Part shown: positions 55,618-63,284 of the stretch, piece after piece
Position numbering within the stretch: position 1 is the first letter of the stretch
How the letters are laid out: each line of letters starts with the position of its first letter
From: JANQPX01 sp965222015
GTDB taxonomy: Bacteria; Pseudomonadota; Alphaproteobacteria; Geminicoccales; Geminicoccaceae
Direction: 5' to 3'
Assembly: GCA_965222015.1 (NCBI GenBank)
Contig: CBDCTL010000023.1
Location: 868,001 to 932,000 of the forward strand
DNA length: 64,000 nucleotides
Translations under genes and position numbers: made by a program
The notes under the pieces: generated by a model
Databases searched by the model: none
What the model saw: only the letters and a program-made list of their open reading frames with translations
Told to the model about the DNA's origin: nothing

Positions 55618-57000
55618 ATGCCGAATCCCGTCCTGACCGTCCTTTGCTTTTTCTTCGTCTGGGTGACGGCGCCTATCATCATCGGCACTGCCGCCGCACA
55701 AACCGAAGAGATCGAGAGCCTCACCGACGAGTCGGTCGAGCTGCCTTCAGAGCGTGCGATCGCCATCGAGACGGCACCCGCAGACGACGACGCCATCCGG
55801 GCGAGGCTCGGAAACATCTTCGCTGTTCTCGACGGCCTCGATCAGATCGTGATCGAGGTGTCGTCCGGCGTAGTGCGCCTTTCCGGCGATGTCGGCTCCA
55901 AGGATGCGCGCGATCGCGCGCTGGATCTGGCCTCGCGCATCGAGGGCGTGGTCGAGGTGATCGACGACACCGCCCTCGATCGCGATGTCGAGCGAAGGCT
56001 TGCCCCTACGGTCGAGCGTGTCGCCGGTTGGGGACGCGATCTGATCGGCTATCTTCCCTTGTTGCTTATCGCCTTTCTGATCGTCTGCGTTTTCTGGCTG
56101 CTCTCCCGGCTGAGCGGCGGCCTCGCCGGATTCTATCAAAGGCTGACCCCGAATGCCTTCATCGCCAAGCTGCTGCGCCAGATTGTTCAGGCGGCTGTAC
56201 TCCTAATCGGCGTGGTCCTGGCGCTATCGGTGCTCGATGCCTCTGGTCTGGTGGGCACCGTGCTGGGTGCCGCCGGCCTGCTCGGCCTCGCGCTCAGCTT
56301 TGCCCTTCGCGACACGGTCGAGAACTACATCGCCAGCATTCTCCTCAGCCTGCGTCAGCCGTTCGCGCCCAATGACGAGGTCATGATCGACGGCCATGAA
56401 GGTCGGATCATCCGGCTGACCTCGCGCGCCACGGTTCTGCTGACCCTGGAGGGCAACCACATCCGCATTCCGAACGCCACGGTGTTCAAGGGCGTGATCG
56501 TCAACTACACGCGCAAGCCCGAAAGGCGCTTCGACTTTAAGATCGGCATCGACACGGCGGCTGACCTGCTTTCGGCGCAGGCGCTGGCGATCGACACGCT
56601 GAAAGGTGCCGAAGGCGTGCTCGACGATCCGCCGCCAGCCAGCCGGGTCGACGAGCTCGGCGATTCGAGCGTCATGCTCTGGATTGCCGGCTGGGTGGAT
56701 CAGCGCCGTCATGATCATCGAAAGGTCAAGAGCGAGGCGCTTCGCCTGGTCAAGGAAGCGTTCGACGAAGCCGAAATCGATATGCCGGAGCCGATCTACC
56801 GCCTTCGCTTCGAGCGCGGCGGCGCGATCCAGATTCCAGAAGGTCGTGGGACGCCGACGCCATCAGCCAGGCGGCAACCGCGCACTGCGCAGGTGACCGT
56901 GGACGTGTCGCGCGACGCCGAGATCGACGAGAGCATCGCCGAGGAACGCGCCGATCCCGATGCGAGCGACCTCCTGGATCCGGCGGCGCCAAAGGAGTGA
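55618..57000 (+). CDS. mechanosensitive channel (MscS) with BON domain
   Basis: 460 residues: signal peptide or first helix (residues 1-28), a periplasmic BON domain (about 55-115: IVIEVSSGVVRLSGDVGSKD then ALDLASRIEGVVEV), three membrane helices, and the MscS pore/beta domain (GLLGLALSFALRDTVENYIA; FAPNDEVMIDGHEGRI). The BON domain probably anchors the channel to the outer membrane or lipids. The C-terminal 40 residues are disordered and acidic. Confidence 0.92.
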   Translation: MPNPVLTVLCFFFVWVTAPIIIGTAAAQTEEIESLTDESVELPSERAIAIETAPADDDAIRARLGNIFAVLDGLDQIVIEVSSGVVRLSGDVGSKDARDRALDLASRIEGVVEVIDDTALDRDVERRLAPTVERVAGWGRDLIGYLPLLLIAFLIVCVFWLLSRLSGGLAGFYQRLTPNAFIAKLLRQIVQAAVLLIGVVLALSVLDASGLVGTVLGAAGLLGLALSFALRDTVENYIASILLSLRQPFAPNDEVMIDGHEGRIIRLTSRATVLLTLEGNHIRIPNATVFKGVIVNYTRKPERRFDFKIGIDTAADLLSAQALAIDTLKGAEGVLDDPPPASRVDELGDSSVMLWIAGWVDQRRHDHRKVKSEALRLVKEAFDEAEIDMPEPIYRLRFERGGAIQIPEGRGTPTPSARRQPRTAQVTVDVSRDAEIDESIAEERADPDASDLLDPAAPKE

Positions 57001-57006
57001 CCGCCG

Positions 57007-57678
57007 TCAAAGCTCGTCCCGAATGATCGCCAGGAACAGCTCGGCGATACGATCATGGCCATCATTGTTGGGATGAAAGCCGTCGAGATCGGAGACCAGG
57101 TCGTCCTCGATGCCCTCGCTGAAAAGGTCGACCAGCGGAATGCCGCGTTCATCGGCTTCGGTTGCGATCACCCTGTTGTAGGCGGCGACCCGCTCGGTCG
57201 TGACGTCGGCGTCGGGATCGGCTTCGAAACGCGGCAGCTCGGTAAGCTCCGGCAGATTGGCCATGACCACGAATGCCTCCATGCCGCTCTGCAGTCGGTT
57301 CAGCAAGCTTCGCAGTTCGTCTGAGAAATCTTCGACCGTCACGCCGTCGATCAGGTCGTTCGCGCCGACCCATACCGTGACCAGATCCGCGGTCACGCCG
57401 GTGCGCTGGAACACCCTGACGGCACGATCGATGCGATCGGTATTGGCGCCGGGGATGCCGAGATTGGCCAGTGCGATGTCCCGCCCTTCGTCTTCTAACG
57501 CTTCTCTTATTTCGAACACGTAGCCGTTGGTGACAGGAATCGCACCGACGCCGAACGCATCGCTGGCGCCCACGGCCACATAGACCATTTCGTCCTCATC
57601 GAGCAGCCCGCCCGCGCAGGCGCCGAGACCGAGGGAGAGAAAGAGCGCAAGCACTGTTTTCGAATGCCTTGCTATCAT
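57007..57678 (-). CDS. SGNH/GDSL-hydrolase lipoprotein
   Basis: 223 residues. Signal peptide with lipobox LGAC (lipidated Cys near 21). The SGNH blocks are present, but block I reads VAVGASDAFG instead of GDSL; the Ser is kept. Block III is VWVGANDLIDG and block V DGFHPNNDGH with Asp and His. An esterase or lipase acting at the cell surface is likely. AAAGGAACATCC before MIARHSK fixes the start. Convergent with the MscS gene, 6 bases apart. Confidence 0.87.
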   Translation of the reverse strand: MIARHSKTVLALFLSLGLGACAGGLLDEDEMVYVAVGASDAFGVGAIPVTNGYVFEIREALEDEGRDIALANLGIPGANTDRIDRAVRVFQRTGVTADLVTVWVGANDLIDGVTVEDFSDELRSLLNRLQSGMEAFVVMANLPELTELPRFEADPDADVTTERVAAYNRVIATEADERGIPLVDLFSEGIEDDLVSDLDGFHPNNDGHDRIAELFLAIIRDEL

Positions 57679-58012
57679 GGATGTTCCTTTCGTCAATCAT
57701 GCACGCCGGTTTTCTCGGGCGGTCCAGCCATGCCCTTCCGCCTGCATAGTGACAATCCATGGGAACGCCGTCAGTTCCGCCGCTCGCCACGAAGGCCAGG
57801 CCTGCCCTTCATTCAGTGAGAATGAAAACAGGTTCGCTCCTGGCGACCTCGGCTCCCTCCGACGCCAAAGCTCCGTACTCGAACAGCAGCTGGCGCTTCA
57901 TCGATGCCAGTGGCGAGCCTGACCTGTTAGCTGCGGAAACACGGCACGGGCTGCGGCGACCGGAATGATCGGCCGAACGTCCTCTCGCATTCAGAATGTG
58001 CAAAGTCCTTGC
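57679..58012. other. 334-base intergenic stretch upstream of sodB promoter
   Basis: Divergent space between the SGNH lipoprotein and sodB. No gene or repeat is seen here apart from the flanking promoter. Open frames in it lack start signals. Confidence 0.45.
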
Positions 58013-58037
58013 GGAACTCTACTCGCCTACGTTCGTT
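58013..58037 (+). promoter_or_regulatory. EcfG-type promoter of sodB
   Basis: GGAAC at 58013-58017, 16 bases, CGTT at 58034-58037. Exact consensus, 88 bases before the ATG, leaving a leader of about 80 bases. Confidence 0.82.
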
Positions 58038-58124
58038 CTCCTGAACAGAACCGCTTCGAACGCTGCTCAAGCTCGGCAGCCGTTGCAAGCCGCTGTTCCG
58101 TCAATGACAAGGAGGATCCAGACC

Positions 58125-58724
58125 ATGGCGCAATTTTCTCTGCCCGATCTCCCCTATGCCTACGATGCGCTGGCGCCGCACATGTCAGCCGAGACGCTGG
58201 AATACCATCACGACAAGCACCACAAGACCTATGTCGACAAGGCCAACGACATGGTCAGCGGCACCGATTGGGAAGGCAAGGACCTCGAAGAGGTGGTCAA
58301 GGGCGCCTACCAGAACGATCAGGCGCTGTTCAACAACGCCGCCCAGCACTACAATCACCTGCACTTCTGGCAGTGGATGGCGCCGAACGGCGGCGGCGAG
58401 CCACCAGAGGCGATCGGCAACGCCATCGACGACACCTTCGGCTCGTTCAGCCAGTTCAAGGACAAATTCGTCGAAACCGGCGCCGGCCAGTTTGGCTCGG
58501 GCTGGGTCTGGCTCGCCCGGATGAATAACAGCCTCGAAATCATCGCCACGCCAAATGGCGAGAACCCCTTGATCCACAGCGGCGTCCCGCTGATTGGCTG
58601 CGACGTGTGGGAGCATTCCTACTATATCGACTACCGCAACCGACGTCCCGACTACCTTAAAGCCTTCATCGAGCATCTTGTGAATTGGGAGTATGTCGAG
58701 GAGCGGTTTGCAGCCGTCGCTTGA
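58125..58724 (+). CDS. sodB: superoxide dismutase, iron type
   Basis: 199-residue Fe/Mn superoxide dismutase. Metal ligands: H28 (EYHHDKHH), H78 (QHYNH), Asp in CDVWEHSYY and the His three residues on. Gln74 in the NNAAQH segment is the position that favours iron over manganese. No signal peptide, so cytoplasmic. AAGGAGG before the ATG. Transcribed from an EcfG-type promoter, which puts it in the general stress response. Confidence 0.95.
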   Translation: MAQFSLPDLPYAYDALAPHMSAETLEYHHDKHHKTYVDKANDMVSGTDWEGKDLEEVVKGAYQNDQALFNNAAQHYNHLHFWQWMAPNGGGEPPEAIGNAIDDTFGSFSQFKDKFVETGAGQFGSGWVWLARMNNSLEIIATPNGENPLIHSGVPLIGCDVWEHSYYIDYRNRRPDYLKAFIEHLVNWEYVEERFAAVA

Positions 58725-58748
58725 GGCGAGCGGACGGCTGCAGTCAAT
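58711..58748 (+). terminator. sodB terminator
   Basis: 8-bp stem (CAGCCGTC at 58711-58718 with 58733-58740) that begins inside the last codons of sodB, followed by CAATTTT. A probable intrinsic terminator. Confidence 0.6.
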
Positions 58749-58847
58749 TTTGAGCTTGCAGGAGGAATGACGAACGTTCGCTTCAACGCTTAGGGAATCG
58801 GGCGGCCCCGAACGTCTTTGGTAGCGACAGCCGCGGCTGCTTCGACA

Positions 58848-59290
58848 TCAGCAAATTCTTGGATCGCCCTGCTGCGGATCACGCATGCGGGAGCAACCAT
58901 CTTGGCGAGGGAGATGGTCGGCGACGTCAAGCCAGGGCAGCTTCGTCTCGACATAGGCCTGGGCCTTCGGTGGAAAGCGTTCTGGATGATCGAAGAAGCC
59001 CAAAGCGAGATACAGTTCGTCGATGAGACCGTCTCCGCATAGCTGATCGACGTCCCGCATATCGAACAGAAGGCTCGCTCGATGCCCTTTGTCCTTGAGA
59101 ACGATTTCGGGCGTCCCCGGCTGAAACGCACCTGGGCGGGGCGATAGCCGACCCAGACGATCAAAGCGCCGCCGAGGGCGCGGCGGCAGTCGTCGTCGTG
59201 ATCGTAGCAGATCCAGAAAGGTTCACCCCGCGTCTCCGCCGCCACCGCTCCGCAGAAACAGGCGCCGGTTTCGATCCTGTCGTCGGCCAT
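58848..59290 (-). pseudogene. GFA/CENP-V-type zinc protein, one-base frameshift
   Basis: The first part (GACFCGAVAAETRGEPFWIC, then RAFCSICGTSISYAE) is a GFA domain with its cysteines; after GTSISYAE the family continues in another frame (DGLIDELYLALGFFDHPERF, LPWLDVADHLP). Adding one base gives an intact 147-residue protein. The zinc half is preserved. Second GFA gene in the window. Confidence 0.82.
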
Positions 59291-59490
59291 CGATGCTGTC
59301 TCCTCTGTGCCTGAAGGGATGTGAGGCGATGCGTGCCCGGCGGTTGATCTCGATTATCGAAAAAAGCGGCGTCACACTCGCTCAGCCATGTCATGATAAG
59401 CTCTTGCGATGGGAAAGTGGCACATCGGTTCCGACGCCGATTGCTCTGTTCCATCGAATTTGCCGGAAGGAAGAATGTCGTGATGACGAC

Positions 59491-59515
59491 GGAACGGCTT
59501 CCTTCGTGCACCGTT
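59491..59515 (+). promoter_or_regulatory. EcfG-type promoter of the host-attachment gene
   Basis: GGAAC at 59491-59495, 16 bases, CGTT at 59512-59515. Exact consensus, 63 bases before the ATG. Confidence 0.82.
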
Positions 59516-59577
59516 CCAGATGATGGAGAATCGAAAGCCGCTGACAAGCGGCGAGCCCACGTGCAGCGGAGGTTGAT

Positions 59578-60021
59578 ATGCGCCTAGCTCATGGAGCTTG
59601 GATTGTCATTGCCGACGGCGAGAAGGCACTTTTTCTGGTCAATGCAGGAACGCCTGCCGAGCTCAGGCTGGAGGTCGCGCAGCGCAGGGAAATCGAAAAT
59701 CCGCCGACCAGCGAGCAGGGATCCGACAAGCCCGGTCGGTTCGACGACGCGGGTGTCGGGCGCAGTGCCGTCGACGATACGGACTGGCATCAGCTCGAAA
59801 AGGAGCGCTTCGCCGAAGATCTTGCGGACGATTTGAAAAAGGCGTCGTTCGAAAACCGCTTTTCGGAACTGGTGATCGTCGCACCAGCCAAGACCCTCGG
59901 CACGATTCGCCAGGCGCTGCATAAGGAGACGCGGGACTGTCTCGTCGCCGATCTCGACAAGGATCTGACCAACCACGACATCGCCAACATCGAGACGATC
60001 CTGAAGAAGGAAGTGGCCTGA
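59578..60021 (+). CDS. host attachment family protein (PF10116)
   Basis: 147 residues. Typical features: WIVIADGEKALFLVN at the N-terminus, a central disordered stretch with GRSAVDDTDWHQLEKERFAE, and FSELVIVAPAKTLGTIRQAL near the C-terminus, where the family resembles peptide-release-factor-like folds. The name comes from plant-attachment studies; the biochemical role is not known. GGAGG lies before the ATG. Controlled by an EcfG-type promoter. Confidence 0.9.
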   Translation: MRLAHGAWIVIADGEKALFLVNAGTPAELRLEVAQRREIENPPTSEQGSDKPGRFDDAGVGRSAVDDTDWHQLEKERFAEDLADDLKKASFENRFSELVIVAPAKTLGTIRQALHKETRDCLVADLDKDLTNHDIANIETILKKEVA

Positions 60022-60038
60022 TCGATGCCATCGGACAG

Positions 60039-61064
60039 TCAGAGAATGAGCCAGACCGCGCCGAGATAGAGAGCAAGAATGGTGGCACTCTCGAATCCGA
60101 TACCGCCGATGCCATGTTTTTCTCGGCGAAGGAGACCGAGGAGAAGGACTGATGTCATGGCGATGGAGAGCGCGATGATGAAGACGTTGCCGTCGGTCAT
60201 GGCGTGGTAGATCGAGCCGCCGCGATAGGCGAGGTCGGAAAAGGCGAGAAACAGAACGTCGAAGGCGTTGCCGCCGATGATGCCGCCGACCGCCATGGTC
60301 AGAGCACCTTGCCGGACGGCTGCGATCGACGTCACCAGCTCGGGCAATGAGGTGGTGATCGCGGTGAAGACGGCGCCGACCGCGGTTTCGCTCAGCCCCG
60401 ATTTCGCCGCGAGCTCGACTCCGGTCTCCGCCAGGACGAAACCGGTCGAGGCGGCGATAAGGGCGAGCACCGCAAACTCGAACCATGTGCGCCAGCCCTT
60501 CCATTCGACTTTCGGATCCGGCTCATCCTCCTGGGTTTCGCCAGTGCTCTGCGGACGCCACATCGGCTCCTCCCTGGCTTTGGCGCTGAGGCGCATGCCA
60601 AGCGCATAGACGGCGAAGAGAGCGACCGTGGCCGGGCTGATCTGGAAGATCGTGAAGGCTGGCGTGGACATGGCGAGCAGCGGAATCGACAGGAGTGCGA
60701 TCAGAAGCGCGGCCTGTGTCAGGTTGGTGAAAGAAGCCGCCGCGTGTTCCAGGTTGGCTCGGCGATAGGCGATATCGGCGAGGCCCAGGAACGCCGTCTG
60801 AGCCGCGATACCACCGACCGCGTTGCTGATGGCGAGCTCGGTATGGCCGAAAGCGGCCGTCGTCACAGAAAGAACGCTTCCCGGCAGAGACGTCGTCGCA
60901 CCCAGCAAGAGCCCACCCGTCAGCGCTTCGCCCATGCCGGTCTGGTCGGCGATCTGATCCGCGCGGCGCACCAGCGGAATACCGCTCGCAACGATGACGG
61001 TGCCGGCGATCGCAAAGATACAGCCAAGCCAGAGGAGCGAGATGTCAGAGAGATCGAACAGCAA
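60039..61064 (-). CDS. sodium/calcium exchanger family protein
   Basis: 341-residue CaCA-type antiporter with about ten membrane helices in two inverted halves. The alpha-1 repeat is GATTSLPGSVLSVTTAAFGH with the SNAVGG segment; alpha-2 is AITTSLPELVTSIAAVRQGA followed by GGIIGGNAFD. The first repeat has GS where the acidic residue (PE) is expected, so ion selectivity may differ. A hydrophilic loop (about 165-195) separates the halves. Confidence 0.87.
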   Translation of the reverse strand: MLFDLSDISLLWLGCIFAIAGTVIVASGIPLVRRADQIADQTGMGEALTGGLLLGATTSLPGSVLSVTTAAFGHTELAISNAVGGIAAQTAFLGLADIAYRRANLEHAAASFTNLTQAALLIALLSIPLLAMSTPAFTIFQISPATVALFAVYALGMRLSAKAREEPMWRPQSTGETQEDEPDPKVEWKGWRTWFEFAVLALIAASTGFVLAETGVELAAKSGLSETAVGAVFTAITTSLPELVTSIAAVRQGALTMAVGGIIGGNAFDVLFLAFSDLAYRGGSIYHAMTDGNVFIIALSIAMTSVLLLGLLRREKHGIGGIGFESATILALYLGAVWLIL

Positions 61065-61780
61065 TACGGCCCCTCAGCCCTCAAGCAGCCAAACAACGCC
61101 CTTACCCTGTCCATACATTGCGGGTCAAGATGATGGCGGCTGCAAGAGTTCGACCTCGCGCTCGAGCCTGATCTGCTTGATCGATTCAGGGGGGCGACCA
61201 GCCAAGATCAGCTGCACGGCTGCTCCCTGGTCGTTTTCGACTTTCCCAAGCCCTCTAGCTCTCCATTCTTAGAGAGGCGATGACAAGACCGCCACTGTCC
61301 ACACCGACATCAGCTGTAGCCGCGCATCCGACCCGACACAGCCTTCGAACTGGTGATCGACGCTACTACTGCTTCGAGCCTATGCACATGGTCCAGTGTC
61401 AGCGCGATCTGTAGCATGTCCTTTCGCCGAACGGTGCCGAGGAATGCGGCGAGGTGCTGGTCACCACCGGTCATCAGGACCGGCGACGGCAAAACGCAAG
61501 ATCCGACACCGCGTCGATCGCCTGCCTGAATTCCTCGAACGCTGCCGCTCCGCCGAGTTCCCTTGGCCCCGTTCGCATCCAGCCTGATCTGGGTGCGCCC
61601 GCCTCGCCGTGCCGCGGTGTGGCCAGGATAATGCCAGCACTCGATGGGAAGGCCGGCTGACCAATGAAAATCTCAACTGCCGAACCTGCGAGGCCCGAAT
61701 AAAAGGATACCTGATCTTGGACGTCAGCGTCTCTGCGTGCTTGCAAGTTCGACACGTTCTCGATCCAACCGATGGTTAAA
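61065..61780. other. 716-base stretch without a supported gene
   Basis: Downstream of nepR, where ecfG is often found, but no sigma-factor sequence is present. A minus-strand run (61310-61770) reads as protein-like in two frames (NVSNLQARRDADVQDQVSFY, then QHLAAFLGTVRRKDMLQIAL) and may be a decayed gene, but there is no start signal or known domain. Confidence 0.4.
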
Positions 61781-62053
61781 TCAACCTCGGCGCGTTTGGG
61801 GGCCGCGCGGCTTTTCGTTCGATGTTTTGTCTTCCTCGGGCCTGTTCTCGGCCTGCTCGTCCAGATCTTTCCTGTTGGAACGCTCCAGCGAGCCCCGGCG
61901 CAGCAGCTCGAGCAGCGCTTCGGGCACATCCTCGTCCAGAAATTCCTCGCCAAGCTGCTTCAGCTTGTCATCCAGCTCATCGCCTGACTTCTCCTCGTGA
62001 CCGACGCCTTTCGGTCTCGCTTTGTCATGTGGAGGCACAGGTCTTCCAAACAT
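61781..62053 (-). CDS. nepR: NepR-like anti-sigma factor
   Basis: NepR holds the general-stress sigma factor EcfG until phosphorylated PhyR captures NepR. This 90-residue protein has the NepR core at about residues 25-53 (DELDDKLKQLGEEFLDEDVP then EALLELLRRG), a helix-loop-helix with disordered charged flanks, as in the family. It is downstream of phyR and has its own exact EcfG-type promoter, the expected autoregulation. The C-terminal tail is longer than usual. Confidence 0.82.
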   Translation of the reverse strand: MFGRPVPPHDKARPKGVGHEEKSGDELDDKLKQLGEEFLDEDVPEALLELLRRGSLERSNRKDLDEQAENRPEEDKTSNEKPRGPQTRRG

Positions 62054-62103
62054 AAGATGCGCGGCTGAGAACGGTTACCAACTGCTGAGCCATCTAGTTG
62101 CAC

Positions 62104-62128
62104 AACGTTGACAGTGATCAGCAGTTCC
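62104..62128 (-). promoter_or_regulatory. EcfG-type promoter of nepR
   Basis: Minus strand: GGAAC (62128-62124), 16 bases, CGTT (62107-62104). Exact consensus, 51 bases upstream of the nepR start. Autoregulation of nepR by EcfG is the usual circuit. Confidence 0.85.
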
Positions 62129-62323
62129 AGCCGACCCCGCACTAATCACGAGAACGCAGGCGCCCGTCGGCACGGTCCTTCCAGGCTTGTCGGCTGTTGT
62201 ATCGCTCATGCACCTTCGGCTTTCGGTGCGCGATCAGACGCGGAATCTTCCTCAGCATGAAATACGAAAGCGAAGTTGACGGCTCCGCCTGCGGCCGATC
62301 TTACGGAGCTCTGTCCAAACCGA

Positions 62324-63091
62324 TTACGCCGCGGCGCCGGCAATCGCCCGATTGAGGGTGGCGCGCGACCAGGGCTTGCTGACGATGCAGTCTCCAGGCT
62401 GCGCGATGTCCTTCGCGAGCCTGTCGAAGGCGGTGACGAACACGATCCTCGAGCCGAACCGCTTCTTGAGACGTTCCGCGATCTGCGCCCCGGCGAGAAC
62501 GCCTTCGGGTAAGGCGAGATCGATGATGCCGATATCGGGCCGAATCTGATCGCTCAGATCGTAAGCTTCTGTGAGGCTCTTTGCGACGCCCCCGACCGAA
62601 AGCCCGCCCTGTGCCACTTCGGCCTGCAGATCGCGCATGGCGATCAGATCGTCCTCGACGATCATGCAGAGTCTTCCGGCCAGGCTGGCCTGCAACAACA
62701 TCCTGGCCCGCGCAATTCTGGTTTTGACCTCCAGGATCGGCAGATCGAGGATGAAGGCGGCAGCGCTGTCATCGAAACCTTCGGTAATGCGCAACAGCAG
62801 CAGCGCGCGATCCGTCATGCTGATCTTGTGCAGCGCCGACACCATGGCCTGGTCGGCCTCGGCAAAATCCTCGCTGATCAGATCACCTGCGGCCGGGGAC
62901 GGATCGAGCTGGTGAAAGGCCCAGAACAGCACCTTGATCTCGTCCAGCATCCGTTCCAGCGAGACGCCCGGAAGGTCGTTCAACGTCTGCACGATGCGGC
63001 TGTCAGCTGCTGCTTTCGAACCGAGGAGCAAAGCGCCATGTCGGCGCAGTCTGCGCAAACAAAGTTCGGCGTCACCCTCATGAATGGACAT
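62324..63091 (-). CDS. phyR: PhyR-type general stress response regulator
   Basis: 255 residues with the order typical only of PhyR: an N-terminal sigma-like domain (residues 1-130; ALHKISMTDRALLLLRITEG is the region-4-like part, with EVKTRIARARMLL) and a C-terminal receiver (E146-D148 acidic pocket in LCMIVEDD, phospho-acceptor D191 in IIDLALPEG, T220 and K239 in IVSKPW). When phosphorylated it binds NepR and frees EcfG. GGGAAGG before MSIHEGD sets the start. No EcfG-type promoter is seen upstream. Confidence 0.93.
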   Translation of the reverse strand: MSIHEGDAELCLRRLRRHGALLLGSKAAADSRIVQTLNDLPGVSLERMLDEIKVLFWAFHQLDPSPAAGDLISEDFAEADQAMVSALHKISMTDRALLLLRITEGFDDSAAAFILDLPILEVKTRIARARMLLQASLAGRLCMIVEDDLIAMRDLQAEVAQGGLSVGGVAKSLTEAYDLSDQIRPDIGIIDLALPEGVLAGAQIAERLKKRFGSRIVFVTAFDRLAKDIAQPGDCIVSKPWSRATLNRAIAGAAA

Positions 63092-63284
63092 TGACCTTCC
63101 CTTTCGCCCTTGATGGGCCCTATTGACCATAGACAGTTTTCTTGCGGATTGCGAGCAAATCCCACAATTTGTCTAAATTTATGATCGAAACAGGACTTTT
63201 TCGATTTTTTGTGGAACAGTCCGGTCGCTCGGCGATTAAACCTTTGTGAATCTGGACAATCCTTGTGCAGCCGAACGTTTGCGC

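Noticed and set aside
61310..61953. Possible gene downstream of nepR, considered as ecfG
   Set aside because: Neither frame contains sigma region 2 or 4 sequence; the protein-like stretches have no start signal. Noted only as a possible decayed gene.
63202..63226. Ninth EcfG promoter ahead of the CheB/CheR remnant
   Set aside because: GGAAC is present at the right spacing but the -10 reads GATT, two mismatches; too weak to include.
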